A stretch of 64,000 nucleotides of DNA from Vibrio sp. D404a (GTDB lineage Bacteria; Pseudomonadota; Gammaproteobacteria; Enterobacterales; Vibrionaceae): positions 124,001 to 188,000 of the forward strand of contig NZ_JAHGAJ010000007.1 in NCBI RefSeq assembly GCF_030248535.1, read 5' to 3'. This document shows, one piece after another, positions 1-9,027 of the stretch. The notes below the pieces were generated by a model. It ran no database searches. It saw only the letters and a list, made by a program, of their open reading frames with translations, and had not been told where the DNA came from. The first letter of the stretch is position 1. Every line of letters starts with the position of its first letter. The position numbers and the translations under genes are program-made.

Positions 1-579
1 TTGACCGCTCGATAACGGGCAATAGAAACGCTCACTGTTTGAGTTATCGTTGAGGAGTTGCTCAGAAAGAACATTCGACAGTACGTTCTCTCCATTGTCT
101 GCCACTTTCCAATAAGGGGCAAAACGACCCACTTCGTTAGAGCCCACATAGTCGGCGTCCACATAGTTACCATCTTCGCCATCGAGCATTTCAGGGCGAA
201 ATACCAAATAAGCACCGAGAATTGAATCAAAGTCTAAAACTGAACGACGAATCATCTCGTCTAATGCAGTTCGCAGCTCTTCGCTTGGCGTAAAATTCTC
301 TTCAGCATTAGTCTTTAAAAACTTAGCACTCGCCGCTAGCATCTCTGCACGATAGATTGCTTCATCTACATAACGTTGGGTTTCTTGTGCATTTAACTGC
401 GAAACAGACGCCAATAGCTGTTCCGTTTTGTTAATAACAGAATCTGAGCTTTGAGACTTGATCACCTGCTGATTACTTGAAGCGTTGTAGATCGAGAAAC
501 CAATAAGAGAAAGTGAAGTGATGAGTAAACAACACCCTGCTAGGAGGGTGATTTTCCACTGTACTGAAAGTGAGCGCAT
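1..579 (-). CDS. Methyl-accepting chemotaxis protein, N-terminal part (cut by window edge)
   Basis: The visible 193 residues begin MRSLSVQWKITLLAGCC with one hydrophobic membrane segment at about residues 8-30. A helical region with many Ser, Gln and Asn follows, then an extracytoplasmic sensor portion with a YWKVADNGENV-like stretch typical of Cache (PDC) domains. The frame is open to the window edge without a stop, so the HAMP and signalling domains lie outside. The call as a chemoreceptor rests on this N-terminal topology and Cache-like sequence. A sensor kinase or diguanylate cyclase with the same type of sensor remains possible. It is transcribed away from emrD, so the two share the long intergenic region. 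Confidence 0.7.
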   Translation of the reverse strand, partial: MRSLSVQWKITLLAGCCLLITSLSLIGFSIYNASSNQQVIKSQSSDSVINKTEQLLASVSQLNAQETQRYVDEAIYRAEMLAASAKFLKTNAEENFTPSEELRTALDEMIRRSVLDFDSILGAYLVFRPEMLDGEDGNYVDADYVGSNEVGRFAPYWKVADNGENVLSNVLSEQLLNDNSNSERFYCPLSSGQ

Positions 580-1003
580 TGAATATCCTTATTTAAGCCA
601 AAAGACTTCCGTGGACCTAAAAACATACCGATAGCAAAAATGCAATTCTACTTATGTCTTTTAGACGAATAGCTTAGCCGACAATTACAGCACAAATCGG
701 TCACATATAAAACGAAAGTTTATATAAATGTTAATAAAACGTATCTTTCTATTTTTACACATTGATTTTCAATCGCTTTCGGTGTTGTCACGTCTAGTTA
801 AGTTATTGAAGCTAAGGTGCTCAACTAACGATATTCGCTACTTAAATAGATGTTTTAACTCACACTATTAATCGAAGTTTCGCTTTGTCAAAGAGACATA
901 TCAATGAAGCTCACTGCCACATTTCACATCTTTAAAGGTAGAAACTTCGGATTACTTTTTCTCATCTACATTATAGATTTTTATCTTGTTCAACTTCACA
1001 TTT

Positions 1004-1028
1004 TTTGATTGCTAATTCGGCAATCAAA
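1004..1028 (+). promoter_or_regulatory. Perfect 9-bp inverted repeat upstream of emrD
   Basis: TTTGATTGC, seven bases, then GCAATCAAA. It lies about 105 bp before the emrD start and lacks a T-run, so it is more likely an operator for a dimeric regulator, or a leader RNA hairpin, than a terminator. The binding protein is unknown. Confidence 0.4.
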
Positions 1029-1078
1029 CTCTAATATCTCGCGCCTAGATTCCCTAATTGCTTTATTTAGTTGGCTCT

Positions 1079-1104
1079 CCTTAGTGGAGCGCTAAGGCTT
1101 TTTA
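1079..1104 (+). terminator. Possible attenuator hairpin in the emrD leader
   Basis: CCTTAG-N7-CTAAGG followed by CTTTTT and more T-rich sequence, ending about 30 bp before the emrD start codon. The six-pair stem is weak for a terminator. Its place just ahead of a drug exporter gene would suit attenuation, which is inference. Confidence 0.3.
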
Positions 1105-1132
1105 CGTTTTTAATTTTTGGAGAGATACGCAA

Positions 1133-2338
1133 ATGTCCGCCTCGTTTCCATTAGCGAAACTTACCTTTTTAATCGCTATTCTGACAGCCGTAGGTCAAAT
1201 GACTCAAACGATGTACGTGCCTTCTATTGGTCATATGGCAGGTGAGTTCTTGGTTTCTGCGTCGTCACTTCAAGCTGTGATGGCGTGTTACCTGATCCCT
1301 TATGGTTTGTCGCAATTTGTTTACGGCCCGCTTTCTGATCGCCTCGGTCGTAAACCGATCATCGTCGGAGGTTTGATCATCTACATCCTTGGTACCTTGG
1401 TCGCCCTGTTCGCTCATGAATATGAATGGTTCTTGGCAGGTAGCTTTATTCAAGGACTGGGCATCGGTTGTGGTGGTGCGATGTCTCGTACATTGACTCG
1501 CGACTGTTTTGAAGGTGCTGAACTACACCGTGCGAACAGCTTAATCAGCATGTGTGTGATCTTCTCACCATTGATGGCACCAGTATTAGGCGGTTACCTA
1601 ACAGAAGCGTTCGGCTGGCGTTCTAGCTACTTGTTTCTCGCGTTGTTTGGTATCGCTGTTGTGATCACCATGATGACGAGCATGATGGAAACTCTGCCAA
1701 AAGAGCGACGTAAAAATGAATCGGTCATCAACAGCTACAAGTTTGTTCTGTCTGACAAACGCTTCCAAGGCTTCTTGTTGGTACTGGTGGCAACATTTGC
1801 GGGCGTGGCCGTGTTCGAGGCAGCAGCTGGCGTATTGCTTGGCGGTGTGCTTGGCTTACCTGCAACAACCGTGAGTTTACTGTTTGTGCTGCCTATTCCG
1901 GGTTACTTAGTGGGTGCAGGCCTATCGAGTTACATCGCACAACGTCGCTCTGAGCGCCGTGCACTGAATGTTGGTTTAGTGTCGATCTTGGTTGGCTCAG
2001 CTGTCGTGCTTATCCCGGGTCTGTTTGGTCAAACTACAGCATTAACTTTGATTGGCGGTGCAACCATTTACTTCTTGGGCGCGGGTATCTTATTCCCAGC
2101 AGCAACAACAGGGGCACTGTCGCCATTCCCATACCACGCTGGAACGGGTGGCGCGATCTTAGGGGGCATGCAGAACCTAGGTGCTGGCATTGCAACACTG
2201 CTAGCATCGTTCTTCCCAGCTCAAGACCAACTGCCACTGGGTTGCTTGATGATTACCATGTCACTTATCGCCATGCTTGGTTTACGTTGGGTTAATCGTA
2301 AGCCTGACCACTCAAACGAAATGCCATTGGCTATCTAA
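1133..2338 (+). CDS. emrD: EmrD-type MFS multidrug exporter
   Basis: Inner-membrane proton antiporter of the major facilitator superfamily, Bcr/EmrD drug:H+ subfamily, 401 residues with about 12 hydrophobic segments. The loop between helices 2 and 3 carries the MFS motif GPLSDRLGRKP (about residues 65-75). Helix 5 has the exporter-type motif with a Pro-Gly pair, SPLMAPVLGGYL, at about 145-156. An AGAG Shine-Dalgarno lies just before ATG. The gene stands alone: a terminator follows and two inverted repeats lie upstream, suggesting dedicated regulation. Family assignment is firm. The EmrD label follows overall similarity, and the exact substrates are not known. Confidence 0.85.
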   Translation: MSASFPLAKLTFLIAILTAVGQMTQTMYVPSIGHMAGEFLVSASSLQAVMACYLIPYGLSQFVYGPLSDRLGRKPIIVGGLIIYILGTLVALFAHEYEWFLAGSFIQGLGIGCGGAMSRTLTRDCFEGAELHRANSLISMCVIFSPLMAPVLGGYLTEAFGWRSSYLFLALFGIAVVITMMTSMMETLPKERRKNESVINSYKFVLSDKRFQGFLLVLVATFAGVAVFEAAAGVLLGGVLGLPATTVSLLFVLPIPGYLVGAGLSSYIAQRRSERRALNVGLVSILVGSAVVLIPGLFGQTTALTLIGGATIYFLGAGILFPAATTGALSPFPYHAGTGGAILGGMQNLGAGIATLLASFFPAQDQLPLGCLMITMSLIAMLGLRWVNRKPDHSNEMPLAI

Positions 2339-2369
2339 AGTAGAACCCAAATCTTGCCTCACAAACAGA

Positions 2370-2399
2370 GGGACATGCTGAAAGGCGTGTCCCTTTTTT
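2370..2399 (+). terminator. Rho-independent terminator after emrD
   Basis: GGGACATGC and GCGTGTCCC arms close a short loop and are followed by six T residues. Confidence 0.9.
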
Positions 2400-2609
2400 A
2401 TTGCCCGTTTACCCTCGCCTAGTACCTAGCACCAATTTCAACAAACATTACTTTGATTTTTTGAAAACAATAACAGACACTTACGTTTAAGGTGCATATC
2501 CAGAATCCAATTATAAATAACATCACTGGAAGGAAACTAAGTTACCTATACTCCAATAACAAAGGATGCTGGCATTAAAACGAGTAAGATGCACACTAAG
2601 GATGTAAAG

Positions 2610-4775
2610 ATGCGTTTCGCTTTAACCACATTGGCCGTATCGATGACGCTTGTCGCCGGATGCAGCAATCAAGGAATCACAACCATGAACCACTACTCTC
2701 CATCGCAACTCGCCGCTCAAAAAACCCAAGCTCCCGTTGCTAAGAAAGTCCCTCATTCAATGACGACTCATGGTGACACACGAATTGATGATTACTATTG
2801 GATGCGTGATGATGAACGCCAAGACCCAGAGATCTTGCAGCACCTCGAGCAAGAGAACCAGTATGCAGAGACTGTACTAAAACACACAGAAGCATCCCAA
2901 GAGCAACTATTCGAAGAGATCAAAGGCCGAATCGCGAAAGACGACAATTCGGTACCGGTTCGTAAAGGCAGCTATTACTACTCAAATGAAGTGACAGGTG
3001 ACAACGAATACCCAGTTCATTTGCGCGAAAAACACTTTTTAGGAACAGACAAACAAGTCATTTTAGATGTTAACGCACTGGCTAAAGAACATGAATTCTT
3101 CAGCATTGGTAACCTAACAATCAGTCCAAATGAAAACTTGTTGGCCTATGGTGAAGATACACTGAGCCGCCGTATTTACACGATTAAGATTAAAGACCTG
3201 ACAACAGGTGAATACCTAAACGATAAAATTGAAGGCGCCTCGAGCGCTATTGCATGGCAAAACGACAACCAAGCCTTCTACTACATCAAGAAAGACCCAC
3301 AAACTTTACTCGGCTATCAAGTTTACCGCCACGTATTGGGCACACCTCAAACAAGCGATGAGCTGATCTACGAAGAAGCTGACAGTGCTTACTACACCAG
3401 CATCAGTAAGAGTAAAGATGGCGAGCAGGTATACATTTGGCACTCGAGTACTGAAACCAGTGGTGTTTCAATTATTGATGCCAACAATCCAAATGCAAAA
3501 GCAGAAGCCTTCTACCCAAGAGAAACGGGTATTGAGTACAGCATCGCCAAGCTAGAGGATTGGTATTACATCTACACCAACTACCAAGCGGTCAACTTCC
3601 GTTTGATGAAAACAACGGCTGAAGAGATGCATGACCGCTCAAAATGGGTCGATGTCATTCCAGCTGACGACAACGTACAGCTTGTCGATTTTGAGCTATT
3701 TAATGATCATCTGGTTTACGAGCAGCGTTCAAATGGCTTGTCTACGGTGAAAGTGCGTCAACTCTCTACAGGCAAAGAGTTTCCACTTGAGTTCAACGAC
3801 ACTGCCTTTGCTGCCTACCTAACAAGTAACTATGAGTTAGATAACTCTAAGGTGCGAGTCTATTACAGCAGCCTAACGACTCCTGGCACTTACTATGATT
3901 TTGACCTTAATACAGGTGAGGCCGAAATCATGAAGCAAACGCCGGTATTAGGTGATTTCAATGCGGAAAATTATCAATCAGAGCGAATCATGATTACGGC
4001 TCGCGATGGTAAGCAAGTACCCGTCTCTTTGGTTTATCGCAAAGATCTATTCAAGAAAGACGGCACGAACCCTATCTACCAATATGGTTACGGATCTTAC
4101 GGCTCAACCATAGAGCCAACCTTCAGCTCAGTTCGCCTTAGCCTGCTTGATCGAGGCTTCGTTTATGCTATTGCCCATATTCGTGGCTCAGAGATGCTAG
4201 GACGCCCTTGGTATGACGATGGCAAAAAGCTGACTAAACAAAACACGTTCAATGACTTCATCGATGTCACCAAAGGCCTAGTTGAAGAAGGCTACGGGGC
4301 TGAAGATAAAGTATTTGCAGTAGGCGGTTCGGCTGGCGGTCTTTTGATGGGAGCAATCATCAACCAAGCTCCTGAGTTGTATCGAGGCATTGGCGCTCAT
4401 GTTCCATTTGTTGATGTAGTAACAACCATGCTTGATGAGTCGATTCCTCTTACAACTAACGAGTACGACGAATGGGGTAACCCCAACAATAAAACCTACT
4501 ACGATTACATGTTGAGTTACTCGCCATACGACAACGTCAAAGCTCAAAGCTACCCGAATATGTTGGTGACAACAGGCTTACATGACTCACAAGTACAGTA
4601 CTTTGAACCTATGAAATGGGTAGCGAAACTGCGTGAGATGAAAACAGACAACAACGTACTTGTGTTCAAAACCGACATGGAAGCAGGTCATGGTGGTGCA
4701 TCAGGTCGATTTAAGCGACTAAAAGAAGAGGCACTAGAATACGCGTTCTTCTTAGATTTGCTCAAGACTCAATAA
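2610..4775 (+). CDS. ptrB: Oligopeptidase B-like S9 serine peptidase with lipoprotein signal
   Basis: Prolyl oligopeptidase family (S9A) enzyme that cuts short peptides, in the oligopeptidase B group typically after Arg or Lys. I start at 2610 because AAGGA lies seven bases upstream and the protein then opens with a clean lipoprotein signal (MRFALTTLAV...LVAGC). The in-frame ATG at 2589 has no good ribosome site. Counting from 2589, the N-terminal beta-propeller spans about 60-450 and the alpha/beta-hydrolase domain about 460-728, with Ser581 in GGSAGG, Asp666 in HDSQ and His701 in AGHGG. E. coli PtrB is shorter (686 residues) and cytoplasmic, so the lipobox is the unusual feature and implies an envelope location. 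Monocistronic by its surroundings. Confidence 0.88.
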   Translation: MRFALTTLAVSMTLVAGCSNQGITTMNHYSPSQLAAQKTQAPVAKKVPHSMTTHGDTRIDDYYWMRDDERQDPEILQHLEQENQYAETVLKHTEASQEQLFEEIKGRIAKDDNSVPVRKGSYYYSNEVTGDNEYPVHLREKHFLGTDKQVILDVNALAKEHEFFSIGNLTISPNENLLAYGEDTLSRRIYTIKIKDLTTGEYLNDKIEGASSAIAWQNDNQAFYYIKKDPQTLLGYQVYRHVLGTPQTSDELIYEEADSAYYTSISKSKDGEQVYIWHSSTETSGVSIIDANNPNAKAEAFYPRETGIEYSIAKLEDWYYIYTNYQAVNFRLMKTTAEEMHDRSKWVDVIPADDNVQLVDFELFNDHLVYEQRSNGLSTVKVRQLSTGKEFPLEFNDTAFAAYLTSNYELDNSKVRVYYSSLTTPGTYYDFDLNTGEAEIMKQTPVLGDFNAENYQSERIMITARDGKQVPVSLVYRKDLFKKDGTNPIYQYGYGSYGSTIEPTFSSVRLSLLDRGFVYAIAHIRGSEMLGRPWYDDGKKLTKQNTFNDFIDVTKGLVEEGYGAEDKVFAVGGSAGGLLMGAIINQAPELYRGIGAHVPFVDVVTTMLDESIPLTTNEYDEWGNPNNKTYYDYMLSYSPYDNVKAQSYPNMLVTTGLHDSQVQYFEPMKWVAKLREMKTDNNVLVFKTDMEAGHGGASGRFKRLKEEALEYAFFLDLLKTQ

Positions 4776-4801
4776 ATTCAATACAAGTATTCACGTCGTT
4801 T

Positions 4802-4836
4802 TATGTCGCCACTTTGTCTCTACAAATGGCGACATA
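4802..4836 (+). terminator. Strong hairpin after the ptrB-like gene
   Basis: Ten-base arms TATGTCGCCA and TGGCGACATA, with further pairing inside. No T-run follows, so this may be an mRNA 3'-end stabiliser rather than a true intrinsic terminator. Confidence 0.5.
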
Positions 4837-4936
4837 CATTATTAAGCATGGTTAAATACGATTAACTATGAAACTCACCAAATCAAATAGTCTTTGCTGC
4901 ACTGTAGGCAAAGGTTTACGAGAGGTATAAAAATCA

Positions 4937-5743
4937 ATGAAAGTAATTAGCTTCAACATCAATGGCCTAAGAGCTCGCCTTCACCAACTGCAAGCGGTTA
5001 TCGACAAACATCAACCTGACGTGATTGGTTTACAAGAGATCAAAGTGCACGACGAGGCATTCCCAATTGCTGATGTTGAAGCAATGGGCTACAAGGTTTA
5101 CTTCCACGGCCAAAAAGCGCACTACGGTGTTGCGATGCTGTGTAAGCAAGAGCCTATCTCTGTTCAGAAGGGTTTCCCAACAGACAATGAAGACCATCAA
5201 AAACGTATGATCATGGCGACGTTTGAAGATGAGAATGGCGAAAAGACAACCGTGCTTAATGGCTACTTCCCGCAAGGGGACAACATCAAACATGAAACCA
5301 AATATCCATATAAGCGTGAATTCTACAAAGACTTGATGACCTACCTAAACGACTATCACAACAAAGATGAGCAAATCATCGTGATGGGCGACATCAATAT
5401 CAGCCCTATCGACGCAGACATCGGTATCGGCGAGCCGAATGCAAAACGTTGGCTGAAAACAGGTAAATGTTCGTTCCAACCAGAAGAGCGTGAATGGCTA
5501 AAAAAATTGATGGATTGGGGCTTCGTAGATACCTTCCGCCAACTACACCCAGAAGTCACTGATCAATTCTCGTGGTTTGATTACCGCTCTAAAGGCTTTG
5601 TAGACAACCGTGGTCTTCGCATTGATGTGGTACTCGCAACTCAAAAACTTGCTGATAAGTGTACGGAAGCAGGCATCGATTACGAACTACGCGGCATAGA
5701 GAAGCCATCGGACCACGCACCAATTTGGTCAACATTTAAGTAA
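4937..5743 (+). CDS. xthA: Exonuclease III (AP endonuclease)
   Basis: Exonuclease III of the endonuclease/exonuclease/phosphatase fold, acting in base-excision repair at abasic sites and as a 3'-5' exonuclease on duplex DNA. The 268 residues equal E. coli XthA in length. Visible landmarks are [13 protein letters not shown] at the start (Asn7), LQEIK with the metal-binding Glu at about 34, MGDINISP at about 150, and SDHAPI with the catalytic Asp-His pair near the C-terminus. The gene has its own terminator directly downstream and stands alone. Confidence 0.95.
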   Translation: MKVISFNINGLRARLHQLQAVIDKHQPDVIGLQEIKVHDEAFPIADVEAMGYKVYFHGQKAHYGVAMLCKQEPISVQKGFPTDNEDHQKRMIMATFEDENGEKTTVLNGYFPQGDNIKHETKYPYKREFYKDLMTYLNDYHNKDEQIIVMGDINISPIDADIGIGEPNAKRWLKTGKCSFQPEEREWLKKLMDWGFVDTFRQLHPEVTDQFSWFDYRSKGFVDNRGLRIDVVLATQKLADKCTEAGIDYELRGIEKPSDHAPIWSTFK

Positions 5744-5754
5744 GATAGTCCTAT

Positions 5755-5793
5755 AAATCCGCATAAGTTTTATTTGGCTTATGCGGATTTTTG
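5755..5793 (+). terminator. Rho-independent terminator after xthA
   Basis: Thirteen-base arms AAATCCGCATAAG and CTTATGCGGATTT around a ten-base loop, followed by TTG and T-rich sequence. Confidence 0.9.
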
Positions 5794-5840
5794 TACTTTA
5801 CTTCAAGTCATAATTAAAACATCAAATTCAACCTCGTTCA

Positions 5841-5857
5841 TTGGCACAACCGTTGTA
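5841..5857 (+). promoter_or_regulatory. Sigma-54-like promoter of the type I secretion genes
   Basis: TTGGCAC, five bases, then TTGTA. The -24 element matches the RpoN consensus TGGCAC exactly. The -12 element is TTGT instead of TTGC, with the correct ten-base spacing from GG. The predicted start point leaves a leader of roughly 20 bases before the ATG at 5890. Confidence 0.5.
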
Positions 5858-5889
5858 ATAGCGATTAACCATAGTCAGGGAGAGTTGAA

Positions 5890-7575
5890 ATGGATGTGAA
5901 GCCTTGGAGCAGCATCAACCCCATCAGCTTGAAAAACTTGTTACCGATGACTGTCGTCAGCGGGGCGATCAGTGTGCTAATGCTCGTGGTTCCCTTATTC
6001 AGTCTTCAAGTTTTTGATCGCGTATTATCAAGCCAAAGTCTCGACACACTCTTATTACTCGCAGGCATTGCAGTCTTCCTACTGACAACACAAGCCTTGC
6101 TTGACGCCTCGCGCGCAAAGTATGCGCAAAAAAAAGCAGTACAATTTGAGTTCTTCGCCTCAAAACAGCTATTTGAACAGTGCACGCTCTCTCCGAGTAT
6201 CAAAGAGAAAAATCTATTTAACGACATCCACGAGGTGAAAAGTCTTTTGGCCTCACCTTCTTACTTTGTGATGTTCGATCTTCCATTCACACCGATTTTT
6301 ATCATCATTATGTTCGCCATCCATCCAAGCATTGGATTTGTTGGTATGGCTGCTGTGGTGTTTATTCTGCTCACGACGCTTTTCTCCCATTGGCTCAAGT
6401 CAAAACACTTTAATGCAACGTACTTAAGTCAGCTTGCTACACAGCGAAAGAACGACGAATGCTTTCAAAAGCACGATACGATTTATAGCCAGCATCAACA
6501 ACCAGGCCTTACCAACTCTTATCAAGACACAATCGCCGAAAAAAGTTGGGCTCGACACAATTTAGATCAGGCCACCTGCTCTCTTAGTGCTTTCTCCCGT
6601 TATTTAAGAATGCTACTGCAGTTGGTGATTATGGCGGTCGGTGCCAGTTTGGTGATTGAGAATGCCATGTCTGCGGGTGGAATGATTGCAGGCTCAATTC
6701 TCATGGCGAGAGCCTTACAGCCCATCGAAATGCTCTCTGGAGGTATACAAGCATGGCGCACCGGGCTAGATGCGAACAAAAGACTAAGAAAAGAGTTTTC
6801 TTCTCACCGAACTCCGCAAGAGCGTACTGAACTCGAAGAGATCAAGGGCGACCTAACGATAGATAACGTCACTTGGTTTGCTAATGAGCAGAGTAATACC
6901 CCGACTCTACAAAACATCAAATTCACCCTTGAGAGCGGTAATCGCGTTGCCCTAATTGGACCAAGTGGCTCAGGGAAATCGACTCTGTGTAAGATGGTCA
7001 CCAAGATGATTCGCCCAACCAAAGGCGGCGTAACGATAGATGGGCTTAATGTTGAACACTGGAACAGCAACCAATTTAAGCACATCGTTGGCTACCTTCC
7101 GCAACATATTGAGTTCCTAACTGGCACAGTAAAACAAAATATCGCCCGTTTCGATGACAACGTCACCGATAGCCAAATCGTCCGTGCAGCAATTCGCGCT
7201 GGGGTGCATGATGCAATCACCGCCTTTCCAAATGGCTATGAGACGCAGATAGGCAGCTTTGGGCATCAACTCTCTGGCGGTCAGGCTCAAAAGTTAGCCC
7301 TGGCAAGAGCCATCGTCCTATCACCCAAATTATTGATCTTAGATGAACCCGATTCCTACCTCGATCAAGAAGGCGAAGAGTATCTGATCTCTTTGCTCGA
7401 ACTTGCTAAGAAAGAAGCCATCTCAGTGGTCATGGTGACGCACAACCCAAGCCTTCTTCGTCATGTAGATTGGGTGGTTGAAATAAGAAATGGACAGATA
7501 TCTCGTGCTGGTGAGGCGGATAAAGTGATACGTTCAATGTTCAACGTTGCCTCTAAGGAGGTATCTAATGGCTAA
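5890..7575 (+). CDS. Type I secretion system permease/ATPase (PrtD/HasD type)
   Basis: Inner-membrane ABC exporter that powers one-step export of RTX proteins. The 561-residue chain has hydrophobic segments over about 1-300 and a nucleotide-binding domain with Walker A GPSGSGKST (357-365), signature LSGGQ (461-465), Walker B LLILDE (481-486) and H-loop His518. There is no N-terminal C39-like domain, which places it with PrtD/HasD/AprD rather than HlyB or LapB. A weak GGGAGA ribosome site precedes ATG. Its stop overlaps the adaptor gene by eight bases, so the two are translationally coupled. The outer-membrane TolC partner is not in the window. The likely cargo is the RTX protein two genes downstream. 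Confidence 0.9.
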   Translation: MDVKPWSSINPISLKNLLPMTVVSGAISVLMLVVPLFSLQVFDRVLSSQSLDTLLLLAGIAVFLLTTQALLDASRAKYAQKKAVQFEFFASKQLFEQCTLSPSIKEKNLFNDIHEVKSLLASPSYFVMFDLPFTPIFIIIMFAIHPSIGFVGMAAVVFILLTTLFSHWLKSKHFNATYLSQLATQRKNDECFQKHDTIYSQHQQPGLTNSYQDTIAEKSWARHNLDQATCSLSAFSRYLRMLLQLVIMAVGASLVIENAMSAGGMIAGSILMARALQPIEMLSGGIQAWRTGLDANKRLRKEFSSHRTPQERTELEEIKGDLTIDNVTWFANEQSNTPTLQNIKFTLESGNRVALIGPSGSGKSTLCKMVTKMIRPTKGGVTIDGLNVEHWNSNQFKHIVGYLPQHIEFLTGTVKQNIARFDDNVTDSQIVRAAIRAGVHDAITAFPNGYETQIGSFGHQLSGGQAQKLALARAIVLSPKLLILDEPDSYLDQEGEEYLISLLELAKKEAISVVMVTHNPSLLRHVDWVVEIRNGQISRAGEADKVIRSMFNVASKEVSNG

Positions 7576-8908
7576 CCTAAATTTTGATGATAAAGGTATT
7601 CGTTTTGACGATGGAAGAAAAGTCGTCTTCTCAACCGCTCGAACACAACTCTTCATTTGGACCATTTTAATATTCACCTTAGGCGGTTTCGGCGCTTGGG
7701 CGTATCTAGCTCCACTCTCGTCAGCATCGATCGCGCCCGGCGTTGTTATTGTCGAGTCAAAACGTAAGCCAATTCAGCACCTAGAAGGTGGAATAGTTCA
7801 ACAGGTTCATGTGTCTGATGGTGATTTTGTCCTCAAGGGGCAACCTTTAATCACACTCAAACCAACCAAAGCGCAGGCGTCACTGTTAAGATTACGCGCC
7901 CAATGGCAAAGTGATTTAGCACGCCTCAATCGCCTTCAATCCGAGCTCGCAAACCACCCAGAGATCCAATTTGACATGCGACTACTCTCGCTTGGTTCCG
8001 ATCCTAACGTCGCAAGCTTGCTCAAAACCCAAAGTAATCTATTCGCCAAACGACAATCCTTAAAGTCAGGAGAGTCCGAAGTGCTTGAACAAAAGGTAGA
8101 GCAATCAAAACTCGACCTTCAAGGTTTTCAACAGCGTTATTATGCCGGTACTCGCAGCTTGAAATATTTGGAAGAACAAGTGCAGATGCACCAAAAACTG
8201 CTGCTTTCGGGTAACACCTCTAAATCACGCTTACTTGATCTGCAACGCGAACGTTCACAACTCCAAGGCGATGTGGCCGATTTGAAAGCAAGAATTGGGC
8301 GCTCAAAACGCACTATTGCTGAGGCAAAGCTTGAGCTGATCAATGCCGATTACACTTACGCCAAAACACTCGGCGAAGAGATTCAAGATCTAGAACGTAA
8401 ACTCAATGAAACTCGTGAAGCCATGGTTAATGCGCAAGACGTCTTAACTCGCGTTGAGATTGTCGCCCCACAAAGTGGCGTGGTGGTTGGGCTTAATATC
8501 GTCTCTGAAAATGCCATTGTGCCACCCGGTGAAACCCTGATGGAGCTTGTCCCTCAAGAAGACGAATTAATCGTGGAAGCCTTGGTAAAACCTGAAGACA
8601 TCGAAGCACTGCGCGTTGGGTTAGACACCCAAGTCAGGCTCACTGCCTACAGCTTTCGAAAAACACCCCCTATCAACGGGAAGTTGATTCATATTTCCGC
8701 TGACCGCATTAGCGATCAAGCGACCGGTTCTTCCGCCTATTTAGCTCGTGTCTCATTAAACAAGGCCGAGTTAAAAGCGTTAGAAAGTATCTCGTTGTAC
8801 CCAGGTATGCCCGCCGAGGTGATGATCCTTTTGGAACAGCAAACACCTCTTGAGTACCTACTCAACCCATTATCAGTGAGTGCCTACAAAGCAATGAGAG
8901 AAATTTAA
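7568..8908 (+). CDS. Type I secretion membrane-fusion (adaptor) protein, HlyD/PrtE family
   Basis: Periplasmic adaptor linking the ABC exporter to TolC, 446 residues. I start at 7568 because a perfect TAAGGAGG lies seven bases upstream. The longer in-frame start at 7547 has no such site and lies within the previous gene. One membrane anchor is seen at about 24-48, then a biotinyl-lipoyl half-motif (QHLEGGIVQQVHVSDGDFV, about 72-90), a long coiled coil (about 110-290), the second lipoyl half (VEIVAPQSGVVVGL) and a C-terminal beta region. The ATGGCTAA overlap with the ATPase stop indicates coupled translation. The riboswitch and RTX gene follow after 119 bases. Confidence 0.9.
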   Translation: MANLNFDDKGIRFDDGRKVVFSTARTQLFIWTILIFTLGGFGAWAYLAPLSSASIAPGVVIVESKRKPIQHLEGGIVQQVHVSDGDFVLKGQPLITLKPTKAQASLLRLRAQWQSDLARLNRLQSELANHPEIQFDMRLLSLGSDPNVASLLKTQSNLFAKRQSLKSGESEVLEQKVEQSKLDLQGFQQRYYAGTRSLKYLEEQVQMHQKLLLSGNTSKSRLLDLQRERSQLQGDVADLKARIGRSKRTIAEAKLELINADYTYAKTLGEEIQDLERKLNETREAMVNAQDVLTRVEIVAPQSGVVVGLNIVSENAIVPPGETLMELVPQEDELIVEALVKPEDIEALRVGLDTQVRLTAYSFRKTPPINGKLIHISADRISDQATGSSAYLARVSLNKAELKALESISLYPGMPAEVMILLEQQTPLEYLLNPLSVSAYKAMREI

Positions 8909-8920
8909 ACCCAAGAAAGA

Positions 8921-8995
8921 AGATAAAGCCAAACCTACTGCGAGGTAGGGACGGAAAGCAACAGATCTCTTTGTGAGATGGCTGTGCTGCCTCTT
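8921..8995 (+). promoter_or_regulatory. Cyclic-di-GMP-I (GEMM-I) riboswitch aptamer
   Basis: The linear order of GEMM-I conserved elements is present. First comes AAACC (8931-8935), then helix P1a (CCTACT paired with GGTAGG) capped by a GNRA tetraloop GCGA (8940-8943). GGGACGGAAAGC follows (8948-8959; the family consensus is GGGACGCAAAGC). Next is a second helix with arms ACAG-ATCTC and GAGAT-GG-CTGT, and the closing GCTGCC (8986-8991). The element sits immediately 5' of the RTX gene. The one departure from consensus (C to G at 8954) and weak P1 pairing are the main reservations. Confidence 0.85.
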
Positions 8996-9021
8996 ATATC
9001 TACACGATATATTAGAGGAAG
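8990..9021 (+). promoter_or_regulatory. Riboswitch expression platform: hairpin masking the RTX ribosome site
   Basis: CCTCT-TATATC (8990-9000) can pair with GATATA-TT-AGAGG (9006-9018) around a TACAC loop, burying the AGAGGAAG ribosome site of the ATG at 9028. The 5' arm reuses the 3' end of the aptamer (GCC-TCTT), so folding of the aptamer should compete with this hairpin. No T-run follows, so control would be at translation, with c-di-GMP as the likely ON signal (inference). Confidence 0.6.
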
Positions 9022-9027
9022 ATAGCA

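Larger units (their letters stand above)
580..1132. other. Long AT-rich divergent intergenic region
   Basis: About 550 bp between the divergent chemoreceptor gene and emrD. I see no convincing gene in it. It is AT-rich and carries two inverted repeats close to emrD, listed separately. Promoters for both flanking genes are expected here, but no clear -35/-10 pair could be assigned. Confidence 0.6.
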
